From NCBI GenBank assembly GCA_963844565.1, contig CAWJON010000002.1, positions 1,426,001-1,490,000 of the forward strand: 64,000 bases of DNA, read 5' to 3'. The position numbers and the translations under genes are program-made. Origin of the DNA: JAFEDN01 sp963844565. Lineage in GTDB: Bacteria; Pseudomonadota; Gammaproteobacteria; Coxiellales; Coxiellaceae. The notes under the pieces were generated by a model. The model saw nothing but the letters and a program-made list of their open reading frames with translations. It had not been told where the DNA came from and made no database searches. Below, piece by piece: positions 53,441 to 61,657 of this stretch; within the stretch, counting starts at the first letter, position 1; each line of letters opens with the position of its first letter.

Positions 53441-54496
53441 TTATCGCGTCTTAGTGACTTTTTGTAAATTGGCTGGTTGATCGGGGTTTAATCCTTTCAA
53501 AATGGCCAGCTCCGCTATCCATTTATAAAATGCTTGAATTCCCATTAGAGGATCTAAAAATCCGTGAATACTTTTCGGTAAAGGCAATAGCGTTGCTGCT
53601 TGCTCCAACTCATCAGTATGCAAATTTTCGGGTAACGCCAACAATACATTACCTTGTAAACGGCGTATCTTATGAACCAAACTGGTGATATCAGGTAAGC
53701 TGGCATCATTTTGGCAAAACAATAACACGGGTAAACCGCTTTGAACTAAGGCTAATGGACCGTGATGTATTTCAGCACTGCTGAATGCCTCAGCATGTAG
53801 AGCGACCACTTCTTTGCATTTTAACGCGGCCTCTTGGGCGATAGGGAACCCAAAACCTCGACCAACAACCAGTAAATCCGTCGCTTTTTGTAACAAAGCA
53901 TGTGATTTTGCCCAAGGCATTTTCAAACTTTCTTCCAGGACATGGGGCAATTGTTTTAAATTTTCCTGCAAAATAGTATTTTGTGTGCCAATCGCTATCC
54001 CCTGCAGCAAAGCAGCCAAAGAAGTTAAATAACTTTTAGTCGCAGCAACTGCTTTTTCTTCTCCTGCGTGTAATGGAATAACGTATTCAGCCAAACCTGC
54101 CAATGTCGAATGCGTTTGGTTAACCAGGGCCAAAGTAATGGCGCCCTGCTCTCTGGCCGCCGAGATAACTTCACAGATATCTGGACTTTCTCCCGATTGA
54201 GATATGGCAATCACCAGACTATTTTTTAATTTTTGACGGCAGTGATAAAGCGTTGTTACCGAAGGCGCTGAAGAAGCAGTCACCAATCCCATTTGCGTTT
54301 CAAACAGATATTTGGCAAAAGTTGCGGCGTGATCCGAACTTCCACGGGCAACCGTCATTACCAAAGGGATATCTACATTTTGTAAACGTTTAAAAATTTC
54401 AATCCATAAAAGATGGTTACTTTCGAGTTGTTTCTGAATGGCTATTGGCGCTTCTTTTGCTTCTTTGAGCATTAAGGGATAAGGTTGAATATTCAT
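53441..54496 (-). CDS. SIS-domain glucosamine-6-phosphate deaminase (NagB-II type)
   Basis: A 351-aa protein with two SIS domains and no N-terminal glutaminase, so it resembles the isomerase half of GlmS. Sugar-phosphate binding signatures are VARGSSDHAATFAKY, AISQSGESPDI and AVAATKSYLTSLAAL in the first SIS, and GRGFGFPIAQEAALKCKEV in the second. The NagB-II group converts GlcN-6-P to fructose-6-P and ammonia and replaces classical NagB in many gammaproteobacteria. Its position between kinase and nagA supports this. A GlmS-like synthetic role is excluded by the missing glutaminase domain. Confidence 0.9.
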   Translation of the reverse strand: MNIQPYPLMLKEAKEAPIAIQKQLESNHLLWIEIFKRLQNVDIPLVMTVARGSSDHAATFAKYLFETQMGLVTASSAPSVTTLYHCRQKLKNSLVIAISQSGESPDICEVISAAREQGAITLALVNQTHSTLAGLAEYVIPLHAGEEKAVAATKSYLTSLAALLQGIAIGTQNTILQENLKQLPHVLEESLKMPWAKSHALLQKATDLLVVGRGFGFPIAQEAALKCKEVVALHAEAFSSAEIHHGPLALVQSGLPVLLFCQNDASLPDITSLVHKIRRLQGNVLLALPENLHTDELEQAATLLPLPKSIHGFLDPLMGIQAFYKWIAELAILKGLNPDQPANLQKVTKTR

Positions 54497-54498
54497 AA

Positions 54499-55092
54499 TT
54501 AACTCGCCGTTGAAGAAATAAAGGGAAAAATAAAGTTAGCAACAATCCCTGACAAACATCCAAATAAATGTCCTTCCCAAGATACATTTTTTTCCGAAGA
54601 AGGAAATAAGCCAAAAAACAATCCACCAAAATAATATACACTCACGATAGCTAACACGATAGTCAATAGGCTGGGATATAAGAAAGCACTAACCAGTAAA
54701 TATCCCCAATAGCCCATGATCAAGCCGCTGGCGCCGATATGAATTGCACGTCTTCCCAGTAACCAAACCAAAAATCCCGACAGTAGAATTATGCTTATCG
54801 AAACAGAAAAAAATAAGGTTTTTCCACCCACTAAAATAAAACACGCCAAAACCAATAACGGAATTGTATTAAAAAATAGGTGGCTTGCATTACCATGTAA
54901 AAAAGGAGATAGCACAATTCCAATCAAGCCGCGGAAAGTCCTTGGCAATATTCCAAATTGGTTTAAACGATAACCGCATAACCAATTCAGTATTTGGATT
55001 GACCACAAACCGATTACTAATCCTAACAATAAATCAAAATTTTCATCAATGGCGGCAACCAGTGTTTGAAACAATAACTCAATTTGGTTCAT
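54499..55092 (-). CDS. Rhomboid-family intramembrane serine protease
   Basis: A 197-aa polytopic membrane protein of the rhomboid family. The catalytic Ser is in IHIGASGLIMG (GxSG), the catalytic His in SWEGHLFGCLSG, and the oxyanion helix has HGNASHLFFNTIPL. I chose ATG 55092, since the open frame upstream begins only with TTG. Rhomboids cut membrane proteins within the bilayer; the substrate is unknown. It is placed inside the GlcNAc gene run, overlapping the kinase end by 14 bases and ending 2 bases before the deaminase. Confidence 0.88.
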   Translation of the reverse strand: MNQIELLFQTLVAAIDENFDLLLGLVIGLWSIQILNWLCGYRLNQFGILPRTFRGLIGIVLSPFLHGNASHLFFNTIPLLVLACFILVGGKTLFFSVSISIILLSGFLVWLLGRRAIHIGASGLIMGYWGYLLVSAFLYPSLLTIVLAIVSVYYFGGLFFGLFPSSEKNVSWEGHLFGCLSGIVANFIFPFISSTAS

Positions 55093-56035
55093 AGGATTTT
55101 GGGATCTTGGGAGGTTCAATCTTCAAACAAAAACCGGGCTTAGCTTCCCCTAAAACTTTTTGACGAACCATATAAATAGCGCCTTTAGGTGCATCGTGTT
55201 TGCGAGGAGCCAGTCTGGAACTCAATGCACTATTTACGCGAGGCTGAATAAAAGGAGCGACCCCACCTAGTAAACAGCAAGGGAGATTAACATGGCCTTT
55301 AGGTAATTTTTTCTCCATAGCCGCTGCAATCTCATCAATTTCTTTTGCTGCAATGGCAATCAATTCCAACGCATGCGGGTCATTGAGTTGAATGTGTTCA
55401 ATCACATAAGGGGCTAACGTTGCAAAGTCGACTGGCCTGGCGCTAGTCGCCCAAGCAACCATTTTACCTAAATCATTTCCAAAATAAGCATATATCGATT
55501 TCAACAAAGGAGTTTCTTCGACCCGACCGTCAATATCTTTGAATGTAAGGCGCACAGCTTCTAACCCCAACCACGCGCCGCCTGCCGTATCGCCTTGAGG
55601 AAACCCCCAGCCGCCCACCAGGTATCGCCGACCTTGATAGATTTCGTAACCGATAACACCTGTTCCGATAATAATAATCGCCCCATCTTGACAATCATGT
55701 ACGCCAAGGCACGCGGCATAAGCATCTGAATCCAGAACCAAGGTAGTGAAAAGATTTCGCCTGGATAAGAATTTTTTACAAGCAACCGGATCTTCTGTCC
55801 CAGCTAAACCCAATCCAATATGGAAACTGTAGGATGGATCAGAAAGTTGCATACTAGCTTGAGTTAGCGCTTCATTAACCCCCGCATCAATGGAAGCCCA
55901 TGCTTGTTCGACTGAATTACGAATATTCGCTGGCCCGCTGCGTGCTTGACCCAACAATATACCCTCTTCATCTTCGACAATAATTTTGGTTTTTGTGCCA
56001 CCACCATCAACACCAATAAAAATATTTTTTCTCAC
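55079..56035 (-). CDS. BadF/BcrAD-type N-acetylglucosamine kinase
   Basis: A 318-aa ASKHA-fold kinase of the BadF/BadG/BcrA/BcrD group. The ATP-binding blocks are FIGVDGGGTKTKIIVED (phosphate 1), IIIIGTGVIGYEI (phosphate 2) and GGWGFPQGDTAGGAWLG, with LLGGVAPF near the C-terminus. In this family and context it most likely phosphorylates GlcNAc (or GlcN) to supply NagA. I chose GTG 56035, with GAGGG upstream; the stop of hemB is one base away. The larger open frame to 56077 would run into hemB. Confidence 0.88.
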   Translation of the reverse strand: MRKNIFIGVDGGGTKTKIIVEDEEGILLGQARSGPANIRNSVEQAWASIDAGVNEALTQASMQLSDPSYSFHIGLGLAGTEDPVACKKFLSRRNLFTTLVLDSDAYAACLGVHDCQDGAIIIIGTGVIGYEIYQGRRYLVGGWGFPQGDTAGGAWLGLEAVRLTFKDIDGRVEETPLLKSIYAYFGNDLGKMVAWATSARPVDFATLAPYVIEHIQLNDPHALELIAIAAKEIDEIAAAMEKKLPKGHVNLPCCLLGGVAPFIQPRVNSALSSRLAPRKHDAPKGAIYMVRQKVLGEAKPGFCLKIEPPKIPKSYEPN

Positions 56036-56036
56036 C

Positions 56037-57047
56037 TTACTTTCCCTCACTTTTGTAAATTGCGAATTCTTTAGCAAAATAAGTAATAATAAAATCTGCG
56101 CCGGCTCGTTTTATTGCGGTTAAAGATTCCACCATTGCGCGTCTCTCATCCAACCATCCTTCTGCCGCAGCCAGTTTAATCATGCTGTATTCACCACTAA
56201 CCTGATAAGCCGCCAGAGGTAAGGAGGGGAAACTTTTTTTTACCCGATAAATGACATCCAGATAATTTTGAGCCGGCTTAACCATTAACATATCTGCGCC
56301 CTCAAGAATATCTAATTCCGCCTCACGTATTCCTTCTTCTGCATTGGCTGGATCCATTTGATAAGTCTGTCTGCCGCCGTATTGTGGCGAACCGCTGCCG
56401 GCTGCTTCACGAAAAGGTCCATAAAACGCAGAGGCATATTTAACTGAATAACTTAAAATAGGAATATGTTGAAAACCATTTTTGTCCAAACTTATTCGGA
56501 TCGCCTGCACCATTCCATCCATCATACCACTGGGTGCAATGATATCAGCGCCGGCTTGTGCATAACTTACCGCCTGCTCACCCAAAAGAATTAAAGTTTC
56601 ATCATTATCAATGATAACTTCTCCCGCTTGATGGGCAGCGATAATACCACAATGGCCATGGTCAGTATATTCACAAAAACAGACATCAGCGATCACTAAT
56701 AACTGAGGTGATAATTTTTTTATAGCCAATATCGCTGATTGAATAATGCCTTGTGAGGATAAAGAAGAGCTCCCTTTAGCATCTTTATGTAATGGGATGC
56801 CAAACAAAATAACCGCGGGAATATTTAATGCTTCAATTTGTTTAATCTCAGCTTCTAAAGAGTCAATGCTGAATTGAAAGTGACCCGGTAAAGAACTGAT
56901 CGGATTTTTAATATTTTTTCCTTCTTTTACAAAAAGCGGGAAAACCAAGTCACCCACGTTGAGTTCAGTTTCACGAATTAAAGCCCTTAATTGACTAGAA
57001 TGACGCAGACGCTGCATTCGCACATGTGGAAAAAGCGCATTGACCAT
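56037..57047 (-). CDS. hemB: Delta-aminolevulinic acid dehydratase (porphobilinogen synthase)
   Basis: A 336-aa cytoplasmic enzyme that condenses two 5-aminolevulinates to porphobilinogen in heme synthesis. The Cys-rich zinc site appears as DVCFCEYTDHGHCG, and the Schiff-base lysines lie in YSVKYASAFYGPF (near 205) and MLMVKPAQNYLDV (near 260). The length matches the family. It heads the minus-strand run to the GlcNAc genes. Aerobic hemF at 60.7 kb belongs to the same pathway. Confidence 0.96.
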   Translation of the reverse strand: MVNALFPHVRMQRLRHSSQLRALIRETELNVGDLVFPLFVKEGKNIKNPISSLPGHFQFSIDSLEAEIKQIEALNIPAVILFGIPLHKDAKGSSSLSSQGIIQSAILAIKKLSPQLLVIADVCFCEYTDHGHCGIIAAHQAGEVIIDNDETLILLGEQAVSYAQAGADIIAPSGMMDGMVQAIRISLDKNGFQHIPILSYSVKYASAFYGPFREAAGSGSPQYGGRQTYQMDPANAEEGIREAELDILEGADMLMVKPAQNYLDVIYRVKKSFPSLPLAAYQVSGEYSMIKLAAAEGWLDERRAMVESLTAIKRAGADFIITYFAKEFAIYKSEGK

Positions 57048-57102
57048 ATAACTCTCTCATTAACTGGTTCCAATAATCACCCCAGAGAGTTAAAGAAAAC
57101 AG

Positions 57103-57130
57103 TTAGAGCTTTGCTTATCACAAAGCTCTA
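57103..57130 (-). terminator. Terminator of the glycine-zipper lipoprotein gene
   Basis: A perfect 10-base stem TAGAGCTTTG/CAAAGCTCTA (57104-57113 and 57121-57130) with a 7-base loop. On the minus strand it is followed by ACTGTTTTCTTT. It separates the lipoprotein gene from hemB. Confidence 0.65.
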
Positions 57131-57147
57131 AATATTGAAACTTACAT

Positions 57148-57603
57148 TTACTTGACCACTCTCCAGGTACCATCAGGCATTTGGCAAGCGCGTCCATATG
57201 CAGTTTGCCATTGTCCGTTAATGTTAACTCTGGAAGTATATTCTCGGCAATAGTCTCCCTCATAGTAATATTCGCGAAGAGGGGTTACGCGATAGGTAAC
57301 GCCGGTATTCAGGTTAGTCCAAGTTGTGGTTTCATTGACTGGTACCTCGATAATTGCTGTTCCCATACGCATACGGTCTTGTTGATCCATATTATTACCA
57401 ACCGCATTACCGATGATTCCACCCAATAAAGCACCCCCAATAATTCCGGCTGCGCTCCCATTGGTTAGCAATCCTCCAGCTAATCCTCCGGCGACTGCGC
57501 CGGCAGTCGTAGCGCCTGGTACATTGTTTCCTGGGGTACATCCTGCAACCATTAATCCAGCAGCAGTAACTGTGACTGCGGCCCATGAGACCCATTTTTT
57601 CAT
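57148..57603 (-). CDS. Glycine-zipper lipoprotein (17-kDa surface antigen type)
   Basis: A 151-aa lipoprotein. The signal peptide MKKWVSWAAVTVTAAGLMVA ends in a lipobox AGC. A glycine-zipper membrane-like segment follows (about residues 30-70, AGAVAGGLAGGLL and IGGALLGGIIGNAVG). The C-terminal domain contains the conserved pattern NTGVTYRVTPLREY, CREYTS and the end GRACQMPDGTWRVV seen in the rickettsial 17-kDa antigen/RcsF-like SmpA group. An outer-membrane location is likely. I chose ATG 57603, with GGAG upstream; ATG 57612 is also possible. Confidence 0.88.
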   Translation of the reverse strand: MKKWVSWAAVTVTAAGLMVAGCTPGNNVPGATTAGAVAGGLAGGLLTNGSAAGIIGGALLGGIIGNAVGNNMDQQDRMRMGTAIIEVPVNETTTWTNLNTGVTYRVTPLREYYYEGDYCREYTSRVNINGQWQTAYGRACQMPDGTWRVVK

Positions 57604-57769
57604 AATTTTCATCTCCGATGACATAAGTACTGTAATTATACGCTTAAAATGCTCAAAATTTGAACTAAAAGATAGTTTATAAAATAATTCCATATTAAAG
57701 ATTAAATAATACAAAAAGTCAAAGGCTATCGCTTGAAGAATTGAGTGAAATCGCACAAAATATTCGGCT

Positions 57770-59002
57770 ATGAACTCAAGTAAGACGCCGCTCGCATTAT
57801 TCGATAATTTAGAAAAGCTCGATTTAAATCCAAATCTTATGCAGAGTCATCCTGAGTTTGAGATGGGAGATTATTCTCATGCGTTGACTTTTTTAAAATG
57901 TTATAGAACCAGTAAAGGAACATTTAATTCCTATCGGCGAGAGATTGAAAAATTACTGCAATGGAGTTACCTTATTGCACAAAAAAAATTAAAAGACCTC
58001 AGACGCGAGGATATTGAAAATTTTGTTCGATTTTGTGAAAACCCGCCACAAAATTGGATTGGAACCAAAAAACCGCCTCGTTTTATCGATAAAGATGGAA
58101 AAAGATGTCCTAATCCAGAATGGAGACCTTTTGTAGCCACCATTAAAAAGTATGCTCATTATCAAGGTCAACGCCCAGACACCGATGATTTCTCTTTATC
58201 ACACGGGGCAATTAAAGAATTATTCGCCATTTTAAGTACTTTTTTTAATTATCTGCTTCAAGAAGAATATGTGCATATGAACCCGGTTGCGCTGATTCGC
58301 CAAAAAAGTAAATTTATTAGAAGAAAACAAGGACCCACCCCAATCAGACGACTATCCGAAGTACAATGGCAATATGTGATTGAGACTGCAAAAAATTTGG
58401 CGGAAACCGAACCGCAAGAGCACGAACGCACTTTATTTATCATGTCTTTATTGTATTCTCTTTATTTGCGCATCTCTGAGTTAACTGCATCTTTTCGTTG
58501 GACGCCTTTAATGAATCATTTTCAAAAAGACCACGAGGGAAACTGGTGGTTTACTACAGTGGGTAAGGGCAACAAAGAAAGACAGATTGCAGTCAGTGAC
58601 ACGATGTTAGAAGCCTTAAAACGTTGGCGCAAATTTAGAAATTTATCTCATTTGCCTTCCCCCGCAGATCAAACCCCCCTGCTACCAAAAACCAAAGGAA
58701 AAGGACCGATTACCAGCACCAATTATATCCGCAGAATTGTTCAAAATTGTTTTGACGACGCTGCGTTGCGTTTACGCAAAAACAATTTAGTGGAAGAAGC
58801 CGAAACTTTACATGAGGCAACCGTGCATTGGCTGCGGCATACCGGAATTTCCGATGACGTAAAACATCGACCCAGAGAACATGTTCGTGACGATGCAGGA
58901 CACAGCTCTAGTGCAATTACCGATAGATACATCGATGTTGAAAAGAAAGCCCGGCATCGCTCTGCAAAAGATAAACGGATCGTACTAGAGGTTACGGAGT
59001 GA
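57770..59002 (+). CDS. Tyrosine recombinase/integrase
   Basis: A 410-aa site-specific recombinase. The N-terminal SAM-like core-binding domain covers about residues 35-190. The catalytic domain has Arg in LYLRISELTASF, Lys in VGKGNKERQIAV, the HxxR pair in VHWLRHTGIS, then AGHSSSAITDRYIDVEK with the second His and the Tyr nucleophile. Residues are complete, so it is probably active. No phage or island genes, tRNA or attachment repeats were seen beside it, so it may be a stand-alone or domesticated recombinase. It overlaps the convergent bioC end by 18 bases. Confidence 0.9.
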   Translation: MNSSKTPLALFDNLEKLDLNPNLMQSHPEFEMGDYSHALTFLKCYRTSKGTFNSYRREIEKLLQWSYLIAQKKLKDLRREDIENFVRFCENPPQNWIGTKKPPRFIDKDGKRCPNPEWRPFVATIKKYAHYQGQRPDTDDFSLSHGAIKELFAILSTFFNYLLQEEYVHMNPVALIRQKSKFIRRKQGPTPIRRLSEVQWQYVIETAKNLAETEPQEHERTLFIMSLLYSLYLRISELTASFRWTPLMNHFQKDHEGNWWFTTVGKGNKERQIAVSDTMLEALKRWRKFRNLSHLPSPADQTPLLPKTKGKGPITSTNYIRRIVQNCFDDAALRLRKNNLVEEAETLHEATVHWLRHTGISDDVKHRPREHVRDDAGHSSSAITDRYIDVEKKARHRSAKDKRIVLEVTE

Positions 59003-59884
59003 GCTACTACTGATGTTTTTAATAGAATTAATAGGAATAGTAATTTCTGAATTTTCTTGATCTTTTATCATGACTTCCTTAGCCCAACAGACTGCATAAG
59101 TAAGCTCAATCGTTGCCGGGAATTTATGTTGTGGAGTGCAAAATTTTTTATATTGAGCAACCATTCTTTGCCAACGATTTTTCCCTAACCAGGTGCGGCG
59201 GCGCGTTTTTTCAGCATAAGTAGCGCCCGTTTCTCTTAAGTCCTTAAACAATCTATCCAAGCTGGCATAAGACAATTGCAAGTGCTCAGATTGAATAACG
59301 GGCTCCGCAAAATTCGCCGCTAATAAAGCATCCCCAACTTCATGCATATCAAGAAATAAATGTACATGCGGTTGGTCATCGACTTCAGCAAAACTTTCTC
59401 TCAGCTCATAGAGAGTATCCGGGCCAAACGCACTTAACAAAAAAAGACCATTCGGTTTTAGCACGCGTCGCCATTCTTTCAAGCAGGGTAATTTTTCTAT
59501 TGTCCAATCAAATGCTAAATTAACCACAATTAAGTCAAATTGTGCGGATAAAAAGGGTAGCTTTTCTGGATAGGCGCAAACTTTATTAATACTGGAAATG
59601 GATTGAGATAGCATTGATTCGGTCGCTTCCACCGCTGTAATCTGCGCATCGGGAAATTTTTGTGCCAGCTTCTCTGTCGTATAGCCTGTTCGTACACCAA
59701 TATCGAGGACTTGATGGGATTGAATCGGTAAAGTATCCAACCTATCCAGCAAACGATCAGCAACCTCTTTTTGTAAAACATCCGCTCCAGCATAAAGGGG
59801 AGCTGCACGTTTTAAGGTGGATTTAATTTGTTTGAGGTCTAAGGCAAAATTTTTCATATCAAATATTTTATCATAAAGTTTCAT
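58985..59884 (-). CDS. bioC: BioC-type malonyl-ACP O-methyltransferase
   Basis: A 299-aa SAM-dependent methyltransferase that masks malonyl-ACP at the start of the biotin pimelate chain. The N-terminus reads STLKRAAPLYAGADVLQKEV as in BioC (a 'RAA..Y' start), motif I is VLDIGVRTGYTTEKL (Val-Arg in place of the usual Cys-Gly), VNLAFDW is motif II/III, and SAFGPDTLYELRESF plus D.HLFLDMHEVGDAL are characteristic of BioC. The C-terminal half has TYAEKTRRRTWLGK. ATG 59884 or 59857 are both possible; neither has a strong ribosome site. It is divergent from comF. Confidence 0.88.
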   Translation of the reverse strand: MKLYDKIFDMKNFALDLKQIKSTLKRAAPLYAGADVLQKEVADRLLDRLDTLPIQSHQVLDIGVRTGYTTEKLAQKFPDAQITAVEATESMLSQSISSINKVCAYPEKLPFLSAQFDLIVVNLAFDWTIEKLPCLKEWRRVLKPNGLFLLSAFGPDTLYELRESFAEVDDQPHVHLFLDMHEVGDALLAANFAEPVIQSEHLQLSYASLDRLFKDLRETGATYAEKTRRRTWLGKNRWQRMVAQYKKFCTPQHKFPATIELTYAVCWAKEVMIKDQENSEITIPINSIKNISSSSLRNL

Positions 59885-59946
59885 TTAATGGTGTTTTTAA
59901 ATTTTACTGTATGGACACATAGAAGATTTAAAATTACAACAGTAAT

Positions 59947-60633
59947 ATGAAAAAAATTTTTAATCTATTACTCCCCTCCTCTTGTCTAGTCTGTAAACAA
60001 AAACTTTCACACTTAAGCTTTTTATGCGGTGATTGTCATGCGAAATTAGTTTTTAATAAACAAGTCTGTGAGCAATGCGCATTGCCCATTGAATCAGGAA
60101 AGAAATGTGGCGCCTGTTTATCCTCGCCACCTCCTTTTAATATTACTTTAGCGCCTTTTTGCTATAAGCCACCACTTACAACTTGGATTACCCAGTTAAA
60201 ATTTCAACAAAAATTGGCAAATGCAAAAATTTTAGCCGAAATTCTTGCGCTTGAAATTGAAAAGCATTATAAAAATCAAGAAATGCCTTCCCTGATTGTA
60301 CCCATTCCACTGCATTCGCAGCGTTTACGTCAACGAGGCTTCAATCAAGCGGTTGAAATCGCCAAACCAATAGCAAAAAAATTTAACTTACCGCTGATTT
60401 ATGATCATTTTCGCCGTGATAAAAATACCCAGGCGCAAAGTCTATTATCTGCCTATGCCCGGCGCGCTAATATGGCGGGAGCTTTTAAAATAGATCGCTC
60501 CATTGCAGCCGATCATGTTGCGATTGTGGATGATGTCATGACAACAGGTCAAACCGTACGCGTGTTTAGCCGTCTTTTGCAGCAATCTGGAATTAAAAAG
60601 ATTGATGTCTGGTGTTGTGCACGAGTGGGCTAG
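59947..60633 (+). CDS. comF: ComF/GntX-family phosphoribosyltransferase-like protein
   Basis: A 228-aa protein with an N-terminal zinc-ribbon of Cys pairs (CLVC, CGDC, CEQC, CGAC; residues about 14-60) and a C-terminal type I phosphoribosyltransferase fold with the PRPP-binding motif VAIVDDVMTTGQTV. LIVPIPLHSQRLRQRGFNQA is the family signature. ComF helps DNA uptake in naturally transformable bacteria; E. coli GntX is a homologue. The gene ends 20 bases before hemF. Confidence 0.92.
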   Translation: MKKIFNLLLPSSCLVCKQKLSHLSFLCGDCHAKLVFNKQVCEQCALPIESGKKCGACLSSPPPFNITLAPFCYKPPLTTWITQLKFQQKLANAKILAEILALEIEKHYKNQEMPSLIVPIPLHSQRLRQRGFNQAVEIAKPIAKKFNLPLIYDHFRRDKNTQAQSLLSAYARRANMAGAFKIDRSIAADHVAIVDDVMTTGQTVRVFSRLLQQSGIKKIDVWCCARVG

Positions 60634-60640
60634 TTTTTGT

Positions 60641-60646
60641 TATAAT
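60641..60646 (+). promoter_or_regulatory. -10 element directly upstream of hemF
   Basis: A consensus TATAAT ending 7 bases before the hemF ATG. If used, transcription would start at or next to the ATG, giving a leaderless mRNA. The -35 region is weak, so hemF may instead be read through from comF. Confidence 0.4.
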
Positions 60647-60653
60647 ACGCTTC

Positions 60654-61562
60654 ATGACCCACTATTTAGAGAAAATTTCAGCAGTTAAAAATTATTTACT
60701 GTCCTTGCAGGATAATATTTGCCGGCAATTGGCAAACGAAGACACGCAAGCTTTTCAAGAGGACATTTGGCACTATCAACACGGTGGCGGCGGTAGAACC
60801 CGGATCATTGAAGGTAATATATTTGAAAAAGGCGCAGTCAATTTTTCACACGTCATTGGCAATCAATTACCCGCTGCCGCTTCTTTGCGTCATCCCGAAT
60901 TAGCCGGGGCAAGTTTTCAAGCACTCGGAATTTCTTTGATCATGCATCCTCTAAATCCCTACGCACCGACCACCCACATGAACATAAGATTTTTTATAGC
61001 TGAAAATAGTGGCAATGATCCCGTTTGGTGGTTTGGCGGCGGATTTGATTTAACCCCTTTCTATGGATTTCCTGAGGATTGCCAACACTGGCATGAAACA
61101 GCTAAATTGGCCTGTGATCCTTTTGGCGCTGATTTATACCCTCGGCTTAAAAAATGGTGTGATGAATATTTTTATCTGCCCCATCGACGCGAACCCCGAG
61201 GTATTGGTGGCATATTTTTCGATGATTTCCGGGAATGGGATTTTGATCAATGTTTTAATTTTTTTAAAAGTGTTGGCGACCATTTTCTGGATGCTTATTT
61301 ACCCATTATTCAACGTCGTAAAAATATGAGTTATGGAAATCAAGAACGCAGTTTTCAATGTTATCGCCGTGGACGCTATGTAGAATTTAATCTATTACAA
61401 GATCGCGGAACCTTATTTGGCATCCAATCCGGCGGCCGCACCGAATCAATTTTGGCCTCTCTACCACCAACGGTTAACTGGAGATATCAATGGAAACCCA
61501 CCCCGAACAGTCCCGAAGAGAGACTGTATCATGAATTCCTCGTCGCCAAAGAATGGGTGTAG
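60654..61562 (+). CDS. hemF: Aerobic coproporphyrinogen III oxidase
   Basis: A 302-aa oxygen-dependent enzyme that decarboxylates coproporphyrinogen III to protoporphyrinogen IX. Family blocks: GGGGRTRIIEGNIFEKGAVNF (partly quoted), HPLNPYAPTTHMNIRFF, WWFGGGFDLTPFYGF, HRREPRGIGGIFFDD and RGRYVEFNLLQDRGTLFGIQ. I chose ATG 60654; the frame opens upstream into comF. No standard ribosome site precedes the ATG, which suits leaderless translation. Works with hemB at 56-57 kb in heme synthesis. Confidence 0.96.
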   Translation: MTHYLEKISAVKNYLLSLQDNICRQLANEDTQAFQEDIWHYQHGGGGRTRIIEGNIFEKGAVNFSHVIGNQLPAAASLRHPELAGASFQALGISLIMHPLNPYAPTTHMNIRFFIAENSGNDPVWWFGGGFDLTPFYGFPEDCQHWHETAKLACDPFGADLYPRLKKWCDEYFYLPHRREPRGIGGIFFDDFREWDFDQCFNFFKSVGDHFLDAYLPIIQRRKNMSYGNQERSFQCYRRGRYVEFNLLQDRGTLFGIQSGGRTESILASLPPTVNWRYQWKPTPNSPEERLYHEFLVAKEWV

Positions 61563-61587
61563 TTACAGCGATAACTTTTCATTCCCT

Positions 61588-61617
61588 TTGATATGGATGA
61601 TGCATTAGTGATACAAT
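61588..61617 (+). promoter_or_regulatory. Candidate promoter of the Rpn-type gene
   Basis: -35 TTGATA (61588-61593), 18-base spacer, -10 TACAAT (61612-61617), about 40 bases before the ATG at 61658. Confidence 0.5.
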
Positions 61618-61657
61618 CTAAGAAAGTTTTTCCCCATGATGTTAGGAACCTAAGGCC

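Noticed and set aside
57770..59002. Integrated phage or genomic island next to the tyrosine recombinase
   Set aside because: Flanking genes are core functions, and no attachment repeats, tRNA or phage genes were seen.
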